NCBI GenBank assembly: GCA_021307315.1
Contig: JAJSPD010000013.1
Location: 868,001 to 932,000, forward strand
Length of the DNA: 64,000 bases
Direction: 5' to 3'
Origin: Bisporella sp. PMI_857
Taxonomy: Eukaryota > Ascomycota > Leotiomycetes > Helotiales > Helotiaceae
Part shown: positions 1 to 14,100 of the stretch, piece by piece
How positions within the stretch are numbered: the first letter of the stretch is position 1
Layout: each line of letters begins with the position of its first letter
Program-made: the position numbers and the translations under genes
Notes under the pieces: model-generated
Seen by the model: the letters and a program-made list of their open reading frames with translations, nothing else
What the model was told of the DNA's origin: nothing
Database searches by the model: none

Positions 1-1022
1 AGTTTGGAAGGGAACCACCCCCACTGCCGTGTTTCCTTCTACTGTATGCTGCCAAAACCTTAGAGTGATCCGAGCTTTGTTTTAAGCCTTATTAGGCTTA
101 GCGCGGCTCGGCACTTTAAAATGAAGCGAAGAGTGGAGAAGTGGAGTGGCTGGTGCACTCATCACACTTTCAGCACCTGAAGATGCAACTCCAAAAGCAC
201 TGCTTCCTCCAAGAGAACGAAATTTAATGGCACTAGGTTTGGGTCTTTTCTTGATCCTAGTTTAATCCCCTTTTCTCGGATTCGAAACCCGCATGCGAGA
301 TATGTCTTGCTGGCTATTCGCGTGCACTATATTTGCCATCATGGTGCTCCAGTCCAGCCACCACCTACCCAGGGGCTAGTGCCCGTCAAGATAGCTTAAC
401 ACGCTTCAGTATCAACTTGATATGGCTCTGAAGCAGCTACACTGGCGGGCAATCAAAAATGAAGCGTTGTGGAGAGTCGCATTTCCACGATTCATCCATG
501 TTTAGCGTCTACACCATTTTTCACCTCATCACACCACGTGCTATGTCGTTATCAACTAGTCGGGGTAGAAAAAAGAAGCGACCACAAAACCCCATGTGCA
601 AGGCTTTACCAAATCGCGGGGTCTCTGTTGCTGTAGATGCAATTTGTATTTTTTTTCTGTCTTTCCTTGGTAACTAAAACGCCTTGTCGCTTTCTTCACC
701 ACACTCCCATTGGTAGTGACACAGCCCAACCTGGCACATGAGGTAATAGCCTCCCCCCATTCTGCATTCGCCATCCCGCCTTATCATTGCGCTGTTTGGC
801 AATCTAGAACTACAATTAGCGGCGAGAACCACACATAATTAGTTCCTAGACGACCTGCCTACCGACTGTGCTAATGGTCAACTCCATACTTTCAGTACCT
901 TTGGTATATCAACAGCATCTAGACCGTATTTGAGTACCTGCATAACTTAAGACTTGTATTCTGGACTTCGATATAAATCCATTCAATATACGCTTCATAG
1001 TCCCACATTGCAGCTACACGAA
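1..1022. other. Left-edge non-coding region
   Basis: No frame here has coding character; the open frames are short and overlap on both strands. The last few hundred bases are the presumed promoter and leader of the permease that starts at 1023. No RNA gene or repeat was recognised. Confidence 0.6.
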
Positions 1023-2862
1023 ATGGCGGCAAGGAACGAATATGATAAGAAAGATTTCAACCCCAATGAAGTCCAATCACTCGATGGATCCCCAGGCCAT
1101 GAGGCCCATGATGTCTATACAGCACCGCTTCATCGTAAACTCAAGTCGCGGCATCTGCAGATGATTGCCATAGGGGGCATTATTGGCCCTGGCCTCCTTG
1201 TAGGGTCTGGCAATGCATTACATCTTGCGGGTCCTGCTGGAATTCTCATCAGTTTTATCTTAGTCGGGATCATTGTATTTTTTGTCATGTGGGTATAACC
1301 AACGCTTCCTCTTTTCCCCACCGATAGATATCCTGGTGGCGAATCTGACTGATGTGTCCTAAACATAGGCAGTCATTAGGAGAATTGGCAACTCTGATAC
1401 CCGTCACTGGATCATTCATCGAGTATGCAGAGAGGTTCGTGGATGACTCGTTAAGTTTTGCCTTGGGATGGGCATACTGGTATTTATGGGTAACTGTAAG
1501 TTTATTCCTCATACATTTCCTAGTCAGCTCCTAACACGTGAAACCAGGTTCTCGCAAACGAATATAACGCCGTCTCACTGGTCATCATGTATTGGACAGA
1601 TACCGTACCCCAGTGGGCGTGGATTCTAATCTTCTGGTTCTTATTCCTCGGATTATCGATGCTCGGCGTCCTCGCTTATGGAGAGGTCGAATTCTGGTTA
1701 TCTTTGGTGAAAGTCATTAGCATAGTCGTCTTCTTCATTCTCGCTGTCATCATCTCCGCCGGCGGAATCGGCCCCCAAAAGATCGGCTTCAAGTACTGGA
1801 AGAACCCAGGCGCGTTTGCTGACAGCATCAACGGCGTGGCCAAGACGTTCGTCATCGCAGGAACCCTTTATGCCGGTACTGAGATGGTAGGCATTACGGC
1901 AGGCGAATCCGCGAATCCGCGCAAAGCTGTCCCGCGTGCCATTCGACAGGTTTTCTGGCGCATCTTAATCTTCTACGTGGGCATGATGTTCTTCATTGGC
2001 ATCTTGATTGCATACGACGATCCGAACCTTCTTGCTGCGGGATCACGAACTGCGAGATCACCCTTGACGATTGCCCTGTCTAATGCTGGTATTGCTCCCG
2101 CTGCACACTTGATCAATGGATTGATCGTCATTTCCGTTATCTCGGCTGGCAACTCGAGTTTGTATGTCGCTTCAAGAACGATACTGTTCATGTCAAGGAA
2201 CAGGAAGGCGCCAAGAATCCTAGGCAGGACTGACAAGCGAGGCGTTCCATGGGTGGCGCTGCTGTTCAGCAATATCTTTGGATGCATCGCCTTCATTTCG
2301 CAGGCCAGTGGAGGAGGGACGGTCTACAATGCATTAATTACATTATCAGGAGGTACATATGCCTGCCCTAGTTCCATTTTAATAATGAGAAACTGACACA
2401 TGGACAGTGGCCACATTCATTGTCTGGGGCGTGATTGAGTTCGTTCACATCCGCTTCCGCAACGCTTTAAAAGCTCAAGGACAAGCTGTTGAAGACCTGC
2501 CTTTCCGAGCTAAATGGTATCCATACGGAACATACGCTTCTCTAGCAGCAAACGTGTTCCTGATCTTCTTCCAAGGTTGGACACGGTAACCCTAGCTTAG
2601 AATCTGAGTAAGCTAACATGATCTAGGATATACTGCGTTCCTCAGACCATTTGATTCCACTGCATTCGTCACAAACTACATCCTGCTGCCCGTCTTTGTG
2701 ATCCTATGGGTAGGCTACAAGTTCTGGCGCAAGACGAAGTGGGTCAAGGTTGAAGAGATGGATATCTGGTCCGGCAGAAGGGAGATAGCTCCTGAGGACG
2801 AGGAGGCCGCGGCGAAGAAGCGGACGTTGTTTCACAAGATCCGGAATGTGGTCGTTGGTTAG
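1023..2862 (+). CDS. Amino-acid permease (AAT/APC family, five exons)
   Basis: Plasma-membrane, proton-coupled amino-acid uptake carrier of the fungal general amino-acid permease family. Joining 1023-1288, 1369-1495, 1548-2352, 2408-2575 and 2627-2862 gives one frame of 533 residues, a normal length. The first membrane segment carries the family signature IAIGGIIGPGLLVGSGNAL near residue 47, followed by SLGELATLIPVTGSF, and a long run of hydrophobic helices continues to near the C-terminus (about 12 expected). The start at 1023 is chosen because MAARNEYDKK begins a typical hydrophilic N-terminus; an upstream in-frame ATG at 954 would add 23 atypical residues. Introns are 80, 52, 55 and 51 bases. 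The fourth has the weak donor GTTGGA but a clear branch point GCTAACATG. The substrate cannot be told from sequence. It converges on the sugar transporter at 3276. Confidence 0.93.
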
Positions 2863-3275
2863 ATTTGGAGTAACGACGAATTGCAGCGAAGGGTGGGCTG
2901 ATCTTCTGGAAATACTCGCTACCTCTTAAATGAAGCTGGTCATAATCGTGACTCTACGATGGTCTAGAGTAATTATGTCTTTTATCTATCGAAAGGCCTA
3001 CCCAATTCATAATAGGTCTATCTGTATAGAATCTGACTGGATAGTATTGATGCCATCGTCCCGTAATTTTGATATAGATTGATCTATCTTGTGAGGTATT
3101 CGTATAACACAAATACTACAGCTCCTAACTTGTGAACGGAGGTCGAGTCACGCAAGGGCGGCATTGTGGTGATGATTGAGCTTGACATCATCATTGATTA
3201 GTGAGATACTTCATCGCTCGCTCTAAATTTATGACAATGTCTGTCTGCAGTTTTATGTTTTCTCCACTCTAACGC
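2863..3275. other. Intergenic, convergent 3' ends
   Basis: About 410 bases between the stops of the permease (+) and the sugar transporter (-). It should hold both 3' untranslated regions and polyadenylation signals. Nothing else was recognised. Confidence 0.6.
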
Positions 3276-5410
3276 TTACTTAGGATCCTTATTCTCGACA
3301 GCCACCAAGCTGTCAACGCTACTAAACTGATCAACATCCGCAGCCGCGAACCCCCTTGCAGGAAGCTTGTTCCCAAACAAAATATCCAACTCTCCGTAGG
3401 TGCGACCCCTTGGTTCAGGCAGCCTGAAATACGCCCAAACCCAACACAAAAAGCGAGTCCCCGACCAAAAGAACGCTGCCTTCGCGCCCCATCCCGCTGC
3501 TGCGGGGTTAATCATCATCGGAATGATAGTATTACTGACTATGCTAGCCATGTTGTAGAAGTTGCGGGCTAAGACAATGGACTTAGCTTTTAGGCGGGTG
3601 GAAGGTAGTTCGGCGACGAGGGAGAAGCAGATAGGTCCGACGGTGAGGTCGTAGATGAATGTGTAGACGACGAGCACGCCGCCTATTGCCCAACCCATGG
3701 TTCCGTTTTTCACTAGTGGCGGGATGCCAAGCGAGCCGACGACGAGAAGGAGCGTGCTAAGGGCGAAGAGGCCGTAGCAGTAGAGCGTTCGGCGACCGAC
3801 CCAGGACATAATGAACCAAGAGAGGACCGTGCCAATCGCTCCGAGAGAATACTGTACCAATGCCTGCACGAAACAACAAGTATTAGCTCTTTTCAGATAA
3901 ATAGATGCAAGTACTGTGAGGATGGAGTTTCCGAGCCATTATCAGCCTGTGGCTTTCTACAGTTGGGCAAAGATTCAATTAAAATAGACCACGTCAATAG
4001 TCATCTCAGACCATAGTTTGGCATAAAAAAGGTTATAGATACTTGCCATGTTAAAAGCTCCCTGTGGAGATAAGCCAGCTTGCGTGAAGAAGTAGACGGA
4101 AAAGCCGATCAATCCCGAGCCACAGAAGACTTGGGCTACCCAAACAATAGAAACAATTTCAGTACGACGAATATCCACCCCTTTGAAACATTGGAGATAT
4201 GATGTCTTGACTATGTTCTGCTTTTCAAGTTCATTTGTATGAACCATCATGGCGATAGTGGCATCAACATCGAAGCCCGCGGCTTCTGCGTGTTTCTGGG
4301 AGGTGAGCCGGCGCATAGACCTGCGCGCTTCATCGATATTGCCTTTACGGATATGCCACCAAGGAGATTCCGGGGCGAAAAGAACGCCAACGATGATGGG
4401 AATTGGCCACATCCATTGGAGGGCAAAAGGAATCCTATGGTCGCTCAGCAAACGTGATTACATGGACAAGAATTGTTTTTACCTATAAGCCCACTCATTA
4501 TCTCCTTTCAAGAACGATCTCAAGACACCTGTAGCGATGAATTGTCCCATCACCCAGCAAAGGTTGATATACGTCGTCAGGTATGCACGAAGGCCCACAG
4601 GACAAACCTCAGACGCATACGCAGCGGGCATAGTTTGGAACACGCCCCAGGGAATACCTTGCATGATGTCCCCAGCTAAGAGTGTAGCCAGATTTTGTGC
4701 AAAGAACGGGATGAATATAAACCCAATCATGCATATGAGGGAAAGTATCATAGTCTTCCGATATCCGATCTTGTCAACGACAATGCCGGCGCCGTAAAGG
4801 CCTATAATCTCCCCAACATATGCTCCGTTTGTCAGTGCAGACTATCGATTTGGTTAATAAGGAGATGTGGATGCCCACCGAATTACTTTTACTTACTTGC
4901 CATTTCGATGGAATTTGGTAGCCATGCTCTTCTCCATAGTACGTTCCATATTTTGTCTTGAACGGTGGGAAGGCAAAGAAGGAGAACACCAGAGCTACAT
5001 CGTAACCCTCCATCACAATCGCTGTAGAATATATGAGCGAGAACCTAAGTTGAGAGCGAGCAGTTAGCAAAATCTTTCCTATATATCTGAGGTAGTTGCA
5101 TACAACTCATAAAGCTCTAAAATTGCGGGCCACAGAAAGTTGCTAGAGCAGGATGCACCTGATATATTAAATAGAAAATTACTTACAAAATTGCTTTCTT
5201 ATAAAGTGGGAATGCTTGCTTCAACGTCATGCTCTTCTCGACAAGAGTGGCTTGCCTTGCGTCATTTGCAATAGCTGGGTCCGTGACGATGTCTATAACT
5301 GATTGAGGCGACGATCCTTTGCGCTTCTGTAGATCTTCCCATGCATTCGTGTTCTCATAGTTGGCGGTGGTGATATGCCCCCTGCTGGTGAAATGCTCAT
5401 TGCCAGCCAT
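3276..5410 (-). CDS. MFS alpha-glucoside/maltose-type sugar transporter
   Basis: Proton-coupled sugar permease of the major facilitator sugar-porter family, closest in character to fungal alpha-glucoside permeases (MAL/AGT1 type). Exons 5410-5187, 5044-4897, 4841-4483, 4434-4047 and 3863-3276 give 568 residues, a typical length. Recognisable segments are YSTAIVMEGYDVALV in the first helix, GLYGAGIVVDKIGYRKT in the helix 2-3 loop, YLTTYINLCWVMGQ, the PESPWW motif in the large central loop and GAIGTVLSWFIMSWVGRRTLY in the C-terminal half. The fourth intron (4046-3864, 183 bases) must use a GC donor (ATG|GCAAGT) to stay in frame and give NMALVQYSLGAIG; a GT donor one base downstream breaks the frame. 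Substrate specificity is inferred from family resemblance only. Confidence 0.92.
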
Positions 5411-5966
5411 TTCGGATGCTCTTGACTTAAGGGACTGCTAACCTGGTGAAATCGATGGGGCATCAATAGTAGAATTTATAAAATACTTAAGTCAAGTTCA
5501 CCAGCAGTGCAATGGAAAATTGGGATTGCAATGTTCAACAGAGAGATGTCATGGCTGCTTGCTCAACAATCTCCTGTGGCCTAAACCATATTTGCGGTTG
5601 TTGTTGGAGAAGTTAGAGTGTTCCAGCCGCTCTCTCGTTGGCGAAATCATATACGTAATGAAAAGTCAACTTGATAGACATCAATTGGTCAATGGCAATA
5701 GCTCGTGCTAGGACATTGGCGTCCTCAAATGAGGTTAGTGGCGGAAACAAACGCAAAATTCTGGGCATACTCGTGACTAGCAACCTCAAATATTGTATTT
5801 CCACAACATCAGAGTTACGGTATGATTTTAGCTATACCTTCCACTGTATATCATACTGACCTGTCATGGCCATCTTATAAACATCGTTCCACATATCTCG
5901 TTTCTCTCTGCATACAGTCAAAACAAGCGCCTCTAAACTCCATAGATTGATTCATGATTAGCGAAA
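5411..5966. other. Intergenic region, sugar transporter promoter
   Basis: About 550 bases between the transporter start (-) and the SMC5 stop (-). The part next to 5411 should contain the transporter promoter. Open frames here are short and show no recognisable family. Confidence 0.55.
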
Positions 5967-8900
5967 TCATCCTGCTGCTGTCACCATTAATGCCTTTTTT
6001 TGTAAAATGACAGCATTAACGAGTGGGTCCGCCGTTACATGCTTTCCACTATTAATAACATGCGTCCTCATATTCTTGTCGTAACGGAGTCCTGTAAGTA
6101 GCTTTGGTGTGATAAGGAAGTATTGGCTTGTGTGTTCTTTACAGGCAATTTCAACCATGCGCTCGTGCACCATACGTTCATTACGAGGATCCATACCTTG
6201 ATTGATCTCGTCAACAACACGGAATGGTGACTGCGCAAGCGATTGAAGGGACATTAAGTAAAAGATGGTCGATACAGATCTTTCACCTCCAGACTGTCGA
6301 TGTTGGTCAAGAATTTGAAGACTTTCGCTTTGTCTGTAATACTTGCTAAGCGTATGTATTTGTGCGGGAACAACGTACTTACCTGAACTTGACCTTTATC
6401 TGAATAGCCCATTGGTCGAAGTCATCGTCCTTGTGTATGCTAACTTCTCCAGCACACCCAATCTGCTCAAAGTTATACGAGAATGCGTCGCTGATTTCAG
6501 CAATGAGAGCATCCAGAGCCGGTTCCCATCTATCCCTAATCTTTGTAATGTGCCGAGACAGTTTGGCAAGCCTCTCTTCCGCAGCAGCGATCTTCTCTTG
6601 TAGTTTCTCAAGTTCAACCTTACGCAGTTCAAAGTCCCGAATCGCATTAGGGTTACTGGCGTGCATAAATTCTAGTTTTGCTTCCTCAGCAACGATCTCT
6701 GCTTCGCGGTCCTCGATGCTTATATCAGGGAGATTCCTGAAAAACCCGCCTTTTCCGGCAGCATCAGCTTCGGCGAGGAGAGTCGTAACCTCTCGCTGAA
6801 TTACCTTTCCCCTTGCCTTGAGTTCAGAGAATTCAGCTTCAACATTCCGCACTAGCTGAGCCTCGCGCTCTATGCTCTCGAGAACAGCATGATTCCGTGC
6901 CTCGAGCGACTCAACATCAGACTCGGCTTCTACAAGCCTGACTTTGACATCAAGCAGTTCCACATGACAGGTCCTGATAGCTTCCACCAACTCCTTGTGC
7001 TGAATAATCTTTTTTAACTTCCGAAGGACGCTGCCATCTTGTTGGATATTCTTCTTCCTGATCTTTTCGTATAATGAAGCGCCCGCTTGTTCTTTTTCGT
7101 CAATACTTTCTTGCAAGCGCTCTGTGAAGTTAAATTAGCCTCTAGCGAGCATTATGTTTTCCAGAACTTACCTATTTTGCCAGGGAGTGCCATGTGTTCG
7201 CCATGAAGTTTCTGTAGCTCATTCTTCTCTTTTGTTAATTGAGCCTACATGTACGATTAGTATCGGAGTGTGACCAATATGAAGTATAACCTACTATGTC
7301 CTCTTTAGTTTGCGTTCGCTCTCCTTTAAGCAATTCCAATCTTGCTCTTAGTGGCATGATCTGATTCTTCAGGTCGTTGAAAACGCTTTGACATTCATCT
7401 ATTTTGGCCTGAAGTTCTCGATTTGCAGATGTGTCAACTGGACGGTCTGTCCAGAATCTCGGTGTTTCAGGAAACATTTTCGTCGTTGTAGAAGTGGCCG
7501 ACGGCCCGTACTCTTTTCTATTGGTGACTCGGTAGGATGTCCTGCCAGCAACCCAAGAGTTGCATGGGCCTTGGACCAACATTTCGTGCTGGCTTTCTGT
7601 CACATCTTTCAAAGATACCCCCGCAGAGTTCACCTTTGCACCGCCACACAGCATTGCGAGTACGGGTTCTGGACCATCGATATAATCAAGCGCCCATCCA
7701 TCCAACCCACATTTCCTCGCTTCTTCAACAGACATGGGAGGATATTTGACTTGAGCAAACTCATCGTCCTGAACGGACCGTATAGTAACATGCGCAAGGC
7801 CCATGCTGCCATCATTCGGACTTCCAAACAATTTCCTACTTAACTTCTCAAAATCTTTCGGAGTTTGTGTTGTAATCGCAAGAAGGTTTTTCTGATCCAG
7901 TATTGCTTCAATAGCTGGTATATACTTTGGATCCTTGATGGAGCAAGAAATGAGTGCAGGAGCATAGACCTCCTGCTCGAACTCAGCCCGATGTTCTTGG
8001 ATCCACTTCCAAGCCTTTGCAGTATCACTTGAGAGAGATTCAATTCGTTTCAACTGCTGGCCCTCTTGGGTCTGAGCTTGTGCTATCTCCCTTTCGTAGT
8101 TCTCTATCTCTTCTCGTACTTCCTTACCACGAGTACGAAGGTGCCCTTCCTGAATTTTCAATTCGGACGTTTCATTATCCATTTCACGGATTTGAATATT
8201 TTTCGCTCTCTGCTATAATTAGCAATAGCTCCTGAGAATTAAAAGCCTACAACACATACAATTTTCTCATTCCACTCCAAACTATTGAATTCAGGGGGGT
8301 CCATCCTAGCCTGTGCGGTCATACTTGCTAGTTTTTGTCGAAGTTTGGACACATCTTGCACCCTCTTCTTATCATTCTTCTTCTCCTCCTCAATATCAGC
8401 ATCGGCTTCCTGGATGTCCTTCTCAATAGCCTCTATGTCAGTGATGGCTTTCTGGGCATCTTGCTCCGCAATCTGCAGCTTCCTTTTTCGTGATTGGACA
8501 ACGGCCTTGATCTGACTATGGTAGTGCTTTTTGCGATTTACGGCTTCCAATGAAGGTTGTGATTCTTCTTTCAAACGCTGTAAGCGCGCTACAGCCTCAG
8601 CTTTCCGCTCCTTCAGGTTCTGTTGTTGAACGCGGATAAACTTGTATTTGATGAATGGGATACTCTTTTTCAACATATCAACCTGGTCTTTGATATCGTT
8701 GATCTCCTCTAGCTGCTCCTTCTGGGCTTGCAGGCTTGCAATGCGATTCTCATTGGCCCTCAACAACTCATTGTTCTCGACAAGTTCTTCTTCGAGTGTT
8801 TTTTGCTCCTTGCGATATCCCTTCAATTTGTCGTGCCACTCCAACATCTCAGGTGGTGCGGCCGCCCTCTGCGTTTGTTGCAATAATTCAACTGGGGATA

Positions 8901-9585
8901 AACCGGCAAATTCGGACACCTTGTCTTGAGGAAGAAACTGGCATAGATTGTCGATTTGAATGCTGAGACTTCGACACAGAGCCTGCACAGCCTTGAGTGA
9001 ACTTTTCTTTCCGTTCAACCACCATTCACGGCCATTACCATCTCTAATGATCTTTACTTTGACAACATGATTATCTTCCCCTGGCGAACCTTGAAGTTCG
9101 ATCTCGATGAAAGCATGCGCCTGGTTATGTTTGACAAACTCCCCCACCTCTCCAGCGCGGCCCAAGTGTTTTGGGCCCCAACCCAAGCCTAGACATATGG
9201 CACATACCAATGAACTCTTCCCAGTACCATTAGGGCCTATTACCATATTCAGATTCGGGCCAGGAAAGAATTCGGCTGACTCATAGGTGACAAAGTCAGT
9301 GAGCTTGACGCGAACAATGGAGCCGGCCTGAAAGGTATCCGCACCGCCATCATTCTCATTGATAGTGCTATAAGGCCCCCTATGTCGCCGCTGAAGACCA
9401 GAAGCGCTTTCAGGCTGAGGGGAACCGTACGGAGGGGTATTCTCACTCCCAGAGCCGTCCAGTCGACGGCGTTTGCCTAAGCTAGAAATTGAAGGGCTTT
9501 GGGAGTTTCTGAGCGCGAGCGCTTCTGCATCACCATCTTCCTCGACATGGGATCTGCTTCGTCGACGTCCTAACTGTGGCACCAT
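5967..9585 (-). CDS. SMC5: Structural maintenance of chromosomes protein 5 (five exons)
   Basis: ATPase subunit of the nuclear Smc5/6 complex, which acts in recombinational repair and replication-fork stability. Exons 9585-8260, 8212-7295, 7244-7172, 7121-6383 and 6333-5967 join to 1140 residues, normal for fungal Smc5. Visible parts are: N-terminal head with Walker [10 protein letters not shown] (residues about 117-125); first coiled coil (about 300-440); hinge around [12 protein letters not shown]; second coiled coil; and C-terminal head with the ABC signature SGGERS (about 1033-1038) and Walker [13 protein letters not shown] (D1060, E1061). The start at 9585 ([12 protein letters not shown]) is preferred over an in-frame ATG at 9690 because it matches the usual basic N-terminus of fungal Smc5. 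Introns are 47-50 bases. It is divergent from the kinase at 11164. Confidence 0.96.
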
Positions 9586-11163
9586 GTTTGCGTGATGACA
9601 TGCTTCGTGTGGGTTGTATCGCTGAGGAAATCCGAAGGCGGAAATTTTGGGTGAACTCACAGGGTACGCGACTGCTCTTCGACGCGTCAAGGCGAAGACT
9701 CACAGCCAATAAATTAAGCTCGGCCCCACAATAACTCGTCACTGCCGAAGACTTCCCAAAGTTCATTATTATAGAAGGTCAGCACTTGCATTTTCGTGCA
9801 GCTAATCCCTCGAAATATCATCATGGTCTACAATCACGATATCATTGGCATGCTATTTGGCTCGAGGCCAGATTTCAGTTCCGAGTCTCCTGAGTTCCTC
9901 GAGCCTTGCAAGAAGCCCTGAAAGAACCGTCCTGAGACTACAAGGATAACATGTCCTCTAAGTAAGATAACAGTGATTGGTTATGGGGAAACTTTGTCGG
10001 GCCTACTGCAATAAGAGACCATATGTATGTGGGCACACATGAAATGCACAAAGCGACGTTGAAATATGTGCTCGTCTTGTGATTAATTGGAATGGAAACC
10101 CCCCCAAAATATTAGAACAGCAGACGACAGTGGGGCTTGAACGGCACGAAATGGAAGATAATGTTTTCTTGCCGAGACTTTCTAAGATGTATAAACATCT
10201 AAAAATGTATGAGTGTGAAAGTAACCGTCTGCTTCCTCCCCTCTGCTGTGTATCTTGGTTTCGACCTGAAGATAATAGCAGAACGCAAAAGTTTCCGTGG
10301 CTTACACCAACCAGGCCCTCCTCCTCAGAAAATATTCCATACTGCCGTCAAGAAATACTAAATTGACCATTGAGAGACTTTTAAGGGCAATTGAATGATC
10401 ATGCAACTGGTTGTTAGTCTTTGCAATGGCTTAATCTCCAGCTTTGGAGTCGAGCCTTCCACTGCCACTCTTTAAAAAAGGTCCCTCGTGAACCTAGCCG
10501 CGAAAACGGTTATGTGGCTAAAGGACTGGCTGTACTTTGGCTGGAGGCTCTGAATGTTGTCGAATATCTAGGAGTTTTGAGGTCAAAAAACACCAAAATC
10601 AGAATTATAGTGCAATAGCCCTCACGGCGGGAGGGATAACATTAATAGAGGAATAAACATAAGTGAGTTCAGAAATCAATCAGAAAGGTTCAGACGTGTT
10701 CCAGTGCTCTCTGGCTGCGGGGTGTATTACGAGCGCTAGGAGCATTCCGACCTCGAAGAATCTGGTATGTCAACAAACACTGAGACACGCTCATACCAAA
10801 CATTCCACAACCGAATTACTCGAATTCAGGATTCTGTCACCTCGTCTCTCCATTTCTTGTATTCTTGCAGCTCTACGCGGTCGTTCGCCTCTCCTTCTTT
10901 CCTTTATTCTTTTTACACCCTCAATGTTCTGCACGCCAGTGTATCAGCTGCCGCAAAGTGTGCTTTCTTAGTTGAACAGCACACACCTCGCTATTCCTAA
11001 CGCTTCGGGTCGCGGAACCACATTCTTTCCAGTTAGTTTCGCGCTCGTCTGCCCTGCAGAGAATTCATATTGGGCACCATTCGAGTTGTCTATATCTCGT
11101 TTTTCCCGGGTCGATATTGGTATGCAGTATTACAGTTAGGAACAGCATTTGTGGCAGCCCAGC
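9586..11163. promoter_or_regulatory. Divergent intergenic region, SMC5 and kinase promoters
   Basis: About 1.6 kb separates the SMC5 start (-) from the kinase start (+). The half near 11.0 kb is pyrimidine-rich (for example around 10880-10920), as expected of a fungal promoter or leader. Small open frames between 10079 and 11000 have no recognisable domain and are left out. The kinase may have a long leader with upstream ORFs. Confidence 0.45.
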
Positions 11164-14100
11164 ATGAGTAGCCAATACCCTCGACCACCAACGCGCCGTG
11201 CACCTCTCGGAGAAGCAACGCGACGAGTGAACAATTCCCAGCTTATACAGGCGAGGGCTTTACCATCGAAAGGCTCCCCGATGCCACACTACGAAAGCTT
11301 GAAGGCAGACGGCCTTCTCCAAGTCATTAACTCTCCTCCAGTGTCACCTCTCTCAAAAGGGTATTCGGGCCATACAGCCTCGAAGCCAAATATTGGCTAT
11401 CAACGTGTATCGGCCATCTCGAGAGATCATCAAGCCGACAATACTAACCGGTTGTCACAAATATCCGCGGTCTCAACAAATGCTTCGGACGGGAGGAGGC
11501 TGAAACAGATGATAGGTCCTTGGCAATTGGGAAAGACGCTGGGTAAAGGAGCAACTGCTCGTGTAAGGAAGGCTCGTCATATTTCGGAAGATACAACTGC
11601 AGCAGTAAAGATCATACCGAAGAATAATGCACAACTCTCCCAAGCTGGAAGTCTTGTTGATCTCGATAGAGCCGAAGCTCAGGTAGTCCACGCAGCCGAT
11701 GGGGAAAGACGAATGCCCATTGGAATCGAGAGAGAGGTTGCCATCATGAAGCTCATGCAACATCCCAATATTCTGAAGCTCTATGATATCTGGGAGAATC
11801 ACAAAGAAATGTAATAAGTTCCCAGCTTCCAATCTTAGTTTTGTGTCTAACAACCTCAGATATCTAGTTCTGGAATACGTTGACAACGGAGAATTGTTCT
11901 CGCACATCATGAAGACAGGCCGACTAGAAGAAGAAGAAGCTGTCAAATACTTTCGACAAATGTTAAGTGCGGTTGGGTATTGTCATTCATTCAATATTTG
12001 TCATCGGGATCTCAAGCCAGAGAATGTGCTGCTGATGAAAGATATGACGGTTAAAATAGCTGACTTTGGAATGGCTGCTTTGCATCAGAGTCCTAATCAC
12101 AAACTCAAGACAGCATGTGGAAGTCCGCATTATGCCGCGCCAGAGCTTATCAAAGGTAGGTTATATCGTGGAGAGAAAGCGGATATATGGAGTCTCGGTG
12201 TTATTCTCTATGCAATGCTTGCCGGACAGTTACCGTTTGATGTTGACAATCATCATTCAGATTGGTTGCCCGAGCTTCTTTCTCTTATCAAGAGAGGGCA
12301 GTATGATATGCAACCAGAGTTCAGCAAGGAGGCAACGAATTTGATTTGGAGAATTCTACAGACGGACCCACGGAATAGAATTGATATACAACAAATATGG
12401 AACCATCCTCTCATGCGAAAGTATGATTACCTGGACGACTATTCAACAGGAAAATTTCCTTTGTATCCCAACATGAAAAAGCATCCTGCACTGAAGAGAG
12501 AGGAGATACATGAGAGACTATTGAGGCCATTGCGGTCCATGTGGCATCAGCTTAACGAGAACGCCCTCATAGAAGCATTAATGAGTGAAGAGTCAGTTGC
12601 TCAGTTACCATGTTTCTGATTCTCACGTAAATTAATTACTAATCTTGTGCAGGCCAAATCAACAGAAGTTGTTTTACCATCTTATCCTGGAATACACGAA
12701 TAACGAGATGGAAAACTACAATCCAGACGCGACGTATTCGGCTAGCGATTACCACCACTCGAGGCCACTTGTGTTGACTAAGACGTACTCAACTCGAAAC
12801 TTTCTTCAGCCTAAAAGCAAAGGTCATCGGCGACAGACTTCCCGCTTCACAGTTATCAGTAATGTACCGGAAACAGAGCAGAGCTATGATCCTTTCAAAG
12901 CGTCCCGTCCTCAGCAGCTTGAGGGTCGTGCAGGAGATCGTCCCAAAGTTACAATTCATCGAACCCAACCAAGTGATGAGTTCACGAACTCCCATTCTAC
13001 ATCCAAAGTTCGAGAGAAATCGCCAGCCTCAATGTTGGGCGTTAGCAGTAGCCAACGTAGTAGACAAGGCAAGTTCGTTCATCCACGAGCGTATGCATCA
13101 CGTAGCTCCATAGCAAGCTCAACCAGAAGCAGAGGCAGTGGGTCCTATGTACGCATCTCAACCGCGCACAAGCGTGGTGTCAGCTTTACCCACCTTCGCA
13201 ATCAGCGGGTATTGAGCAAGCACCATAGCAATCATACAGAAGTGACCGACAATGATGGCTCTACGCTTCGGCCGGTTGCAGAACTCGCACCTTCGACACA
13301 ATATATCCGTTCAAGGAAAGCTCAGTCACAGCTATCGGATTCCATGGATGTGGACGCGAACCCTGCTCGTGCCAGTAATCTGTGGACGGAGGATGTTAAA
13401 GAATTAAGTCACAGCCTCGCTAGAGATTGCGATGAAGCCTTCAATCGCTTGGATGATATCGCGGAGTCCCCAAGAAGAAACAGCGTACCTTTACCATCAT
13501 TCCAGAAAAGCGAACTCGCCAAGAAAACATTCTTGCCAGAGGTCCCTGATAACAAACTCAAACGTGCATCTCTCAACAATCGGCCATTGCCGCCTGTGCC
13601 CTCTCTATCCAACCCTGTCAAGGTTACACTGCGTGAGGCTTTGAAGGATGCTGAACTTCGAAAACTGTCTGCGGATGACTCTCCTGGATACCTTGACCGT
13701 ATGGTCTCACATATCGACCGATTGATTCAACCAACCTCTTCGGTTACGGCTGCGACGGATCGTCGGTCATCCTCAGCACCAGTAGATAGCAAACAAATCA
13801 AACCAAATGCTCCGTTGACATCAATCTACGAGACACAGATAGAGGGTGAATCTCCATCACGACAGGCAGAATCTGGTCACCAAATTCGACCGGATACGAA
13901 GAGTGGCAGGGTAGCATCTGCTCCTGAGCCTCGTAAAAACATGCCATACGATCGCTTTACAAAGCCAGGATCAGACATCAAAACTACTATCCGAGTTGTT
14001 CATTCTGATAGCCCAGTAAGGGCCCCCGCGCCATTGACAATTCGAAAAAAGGGGGCTCAAAACGGACCATCAACTCTAGAGACACGGAGCCGTAATGCAA

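Noticed and set aside
2347..2407. Reading through the permease frame to a stop near 2396
   Set aside because: Splicing at 2353-2407 restores the family sequence (ITLSGVATFIVWGVIEF); the unspliced end is intron.
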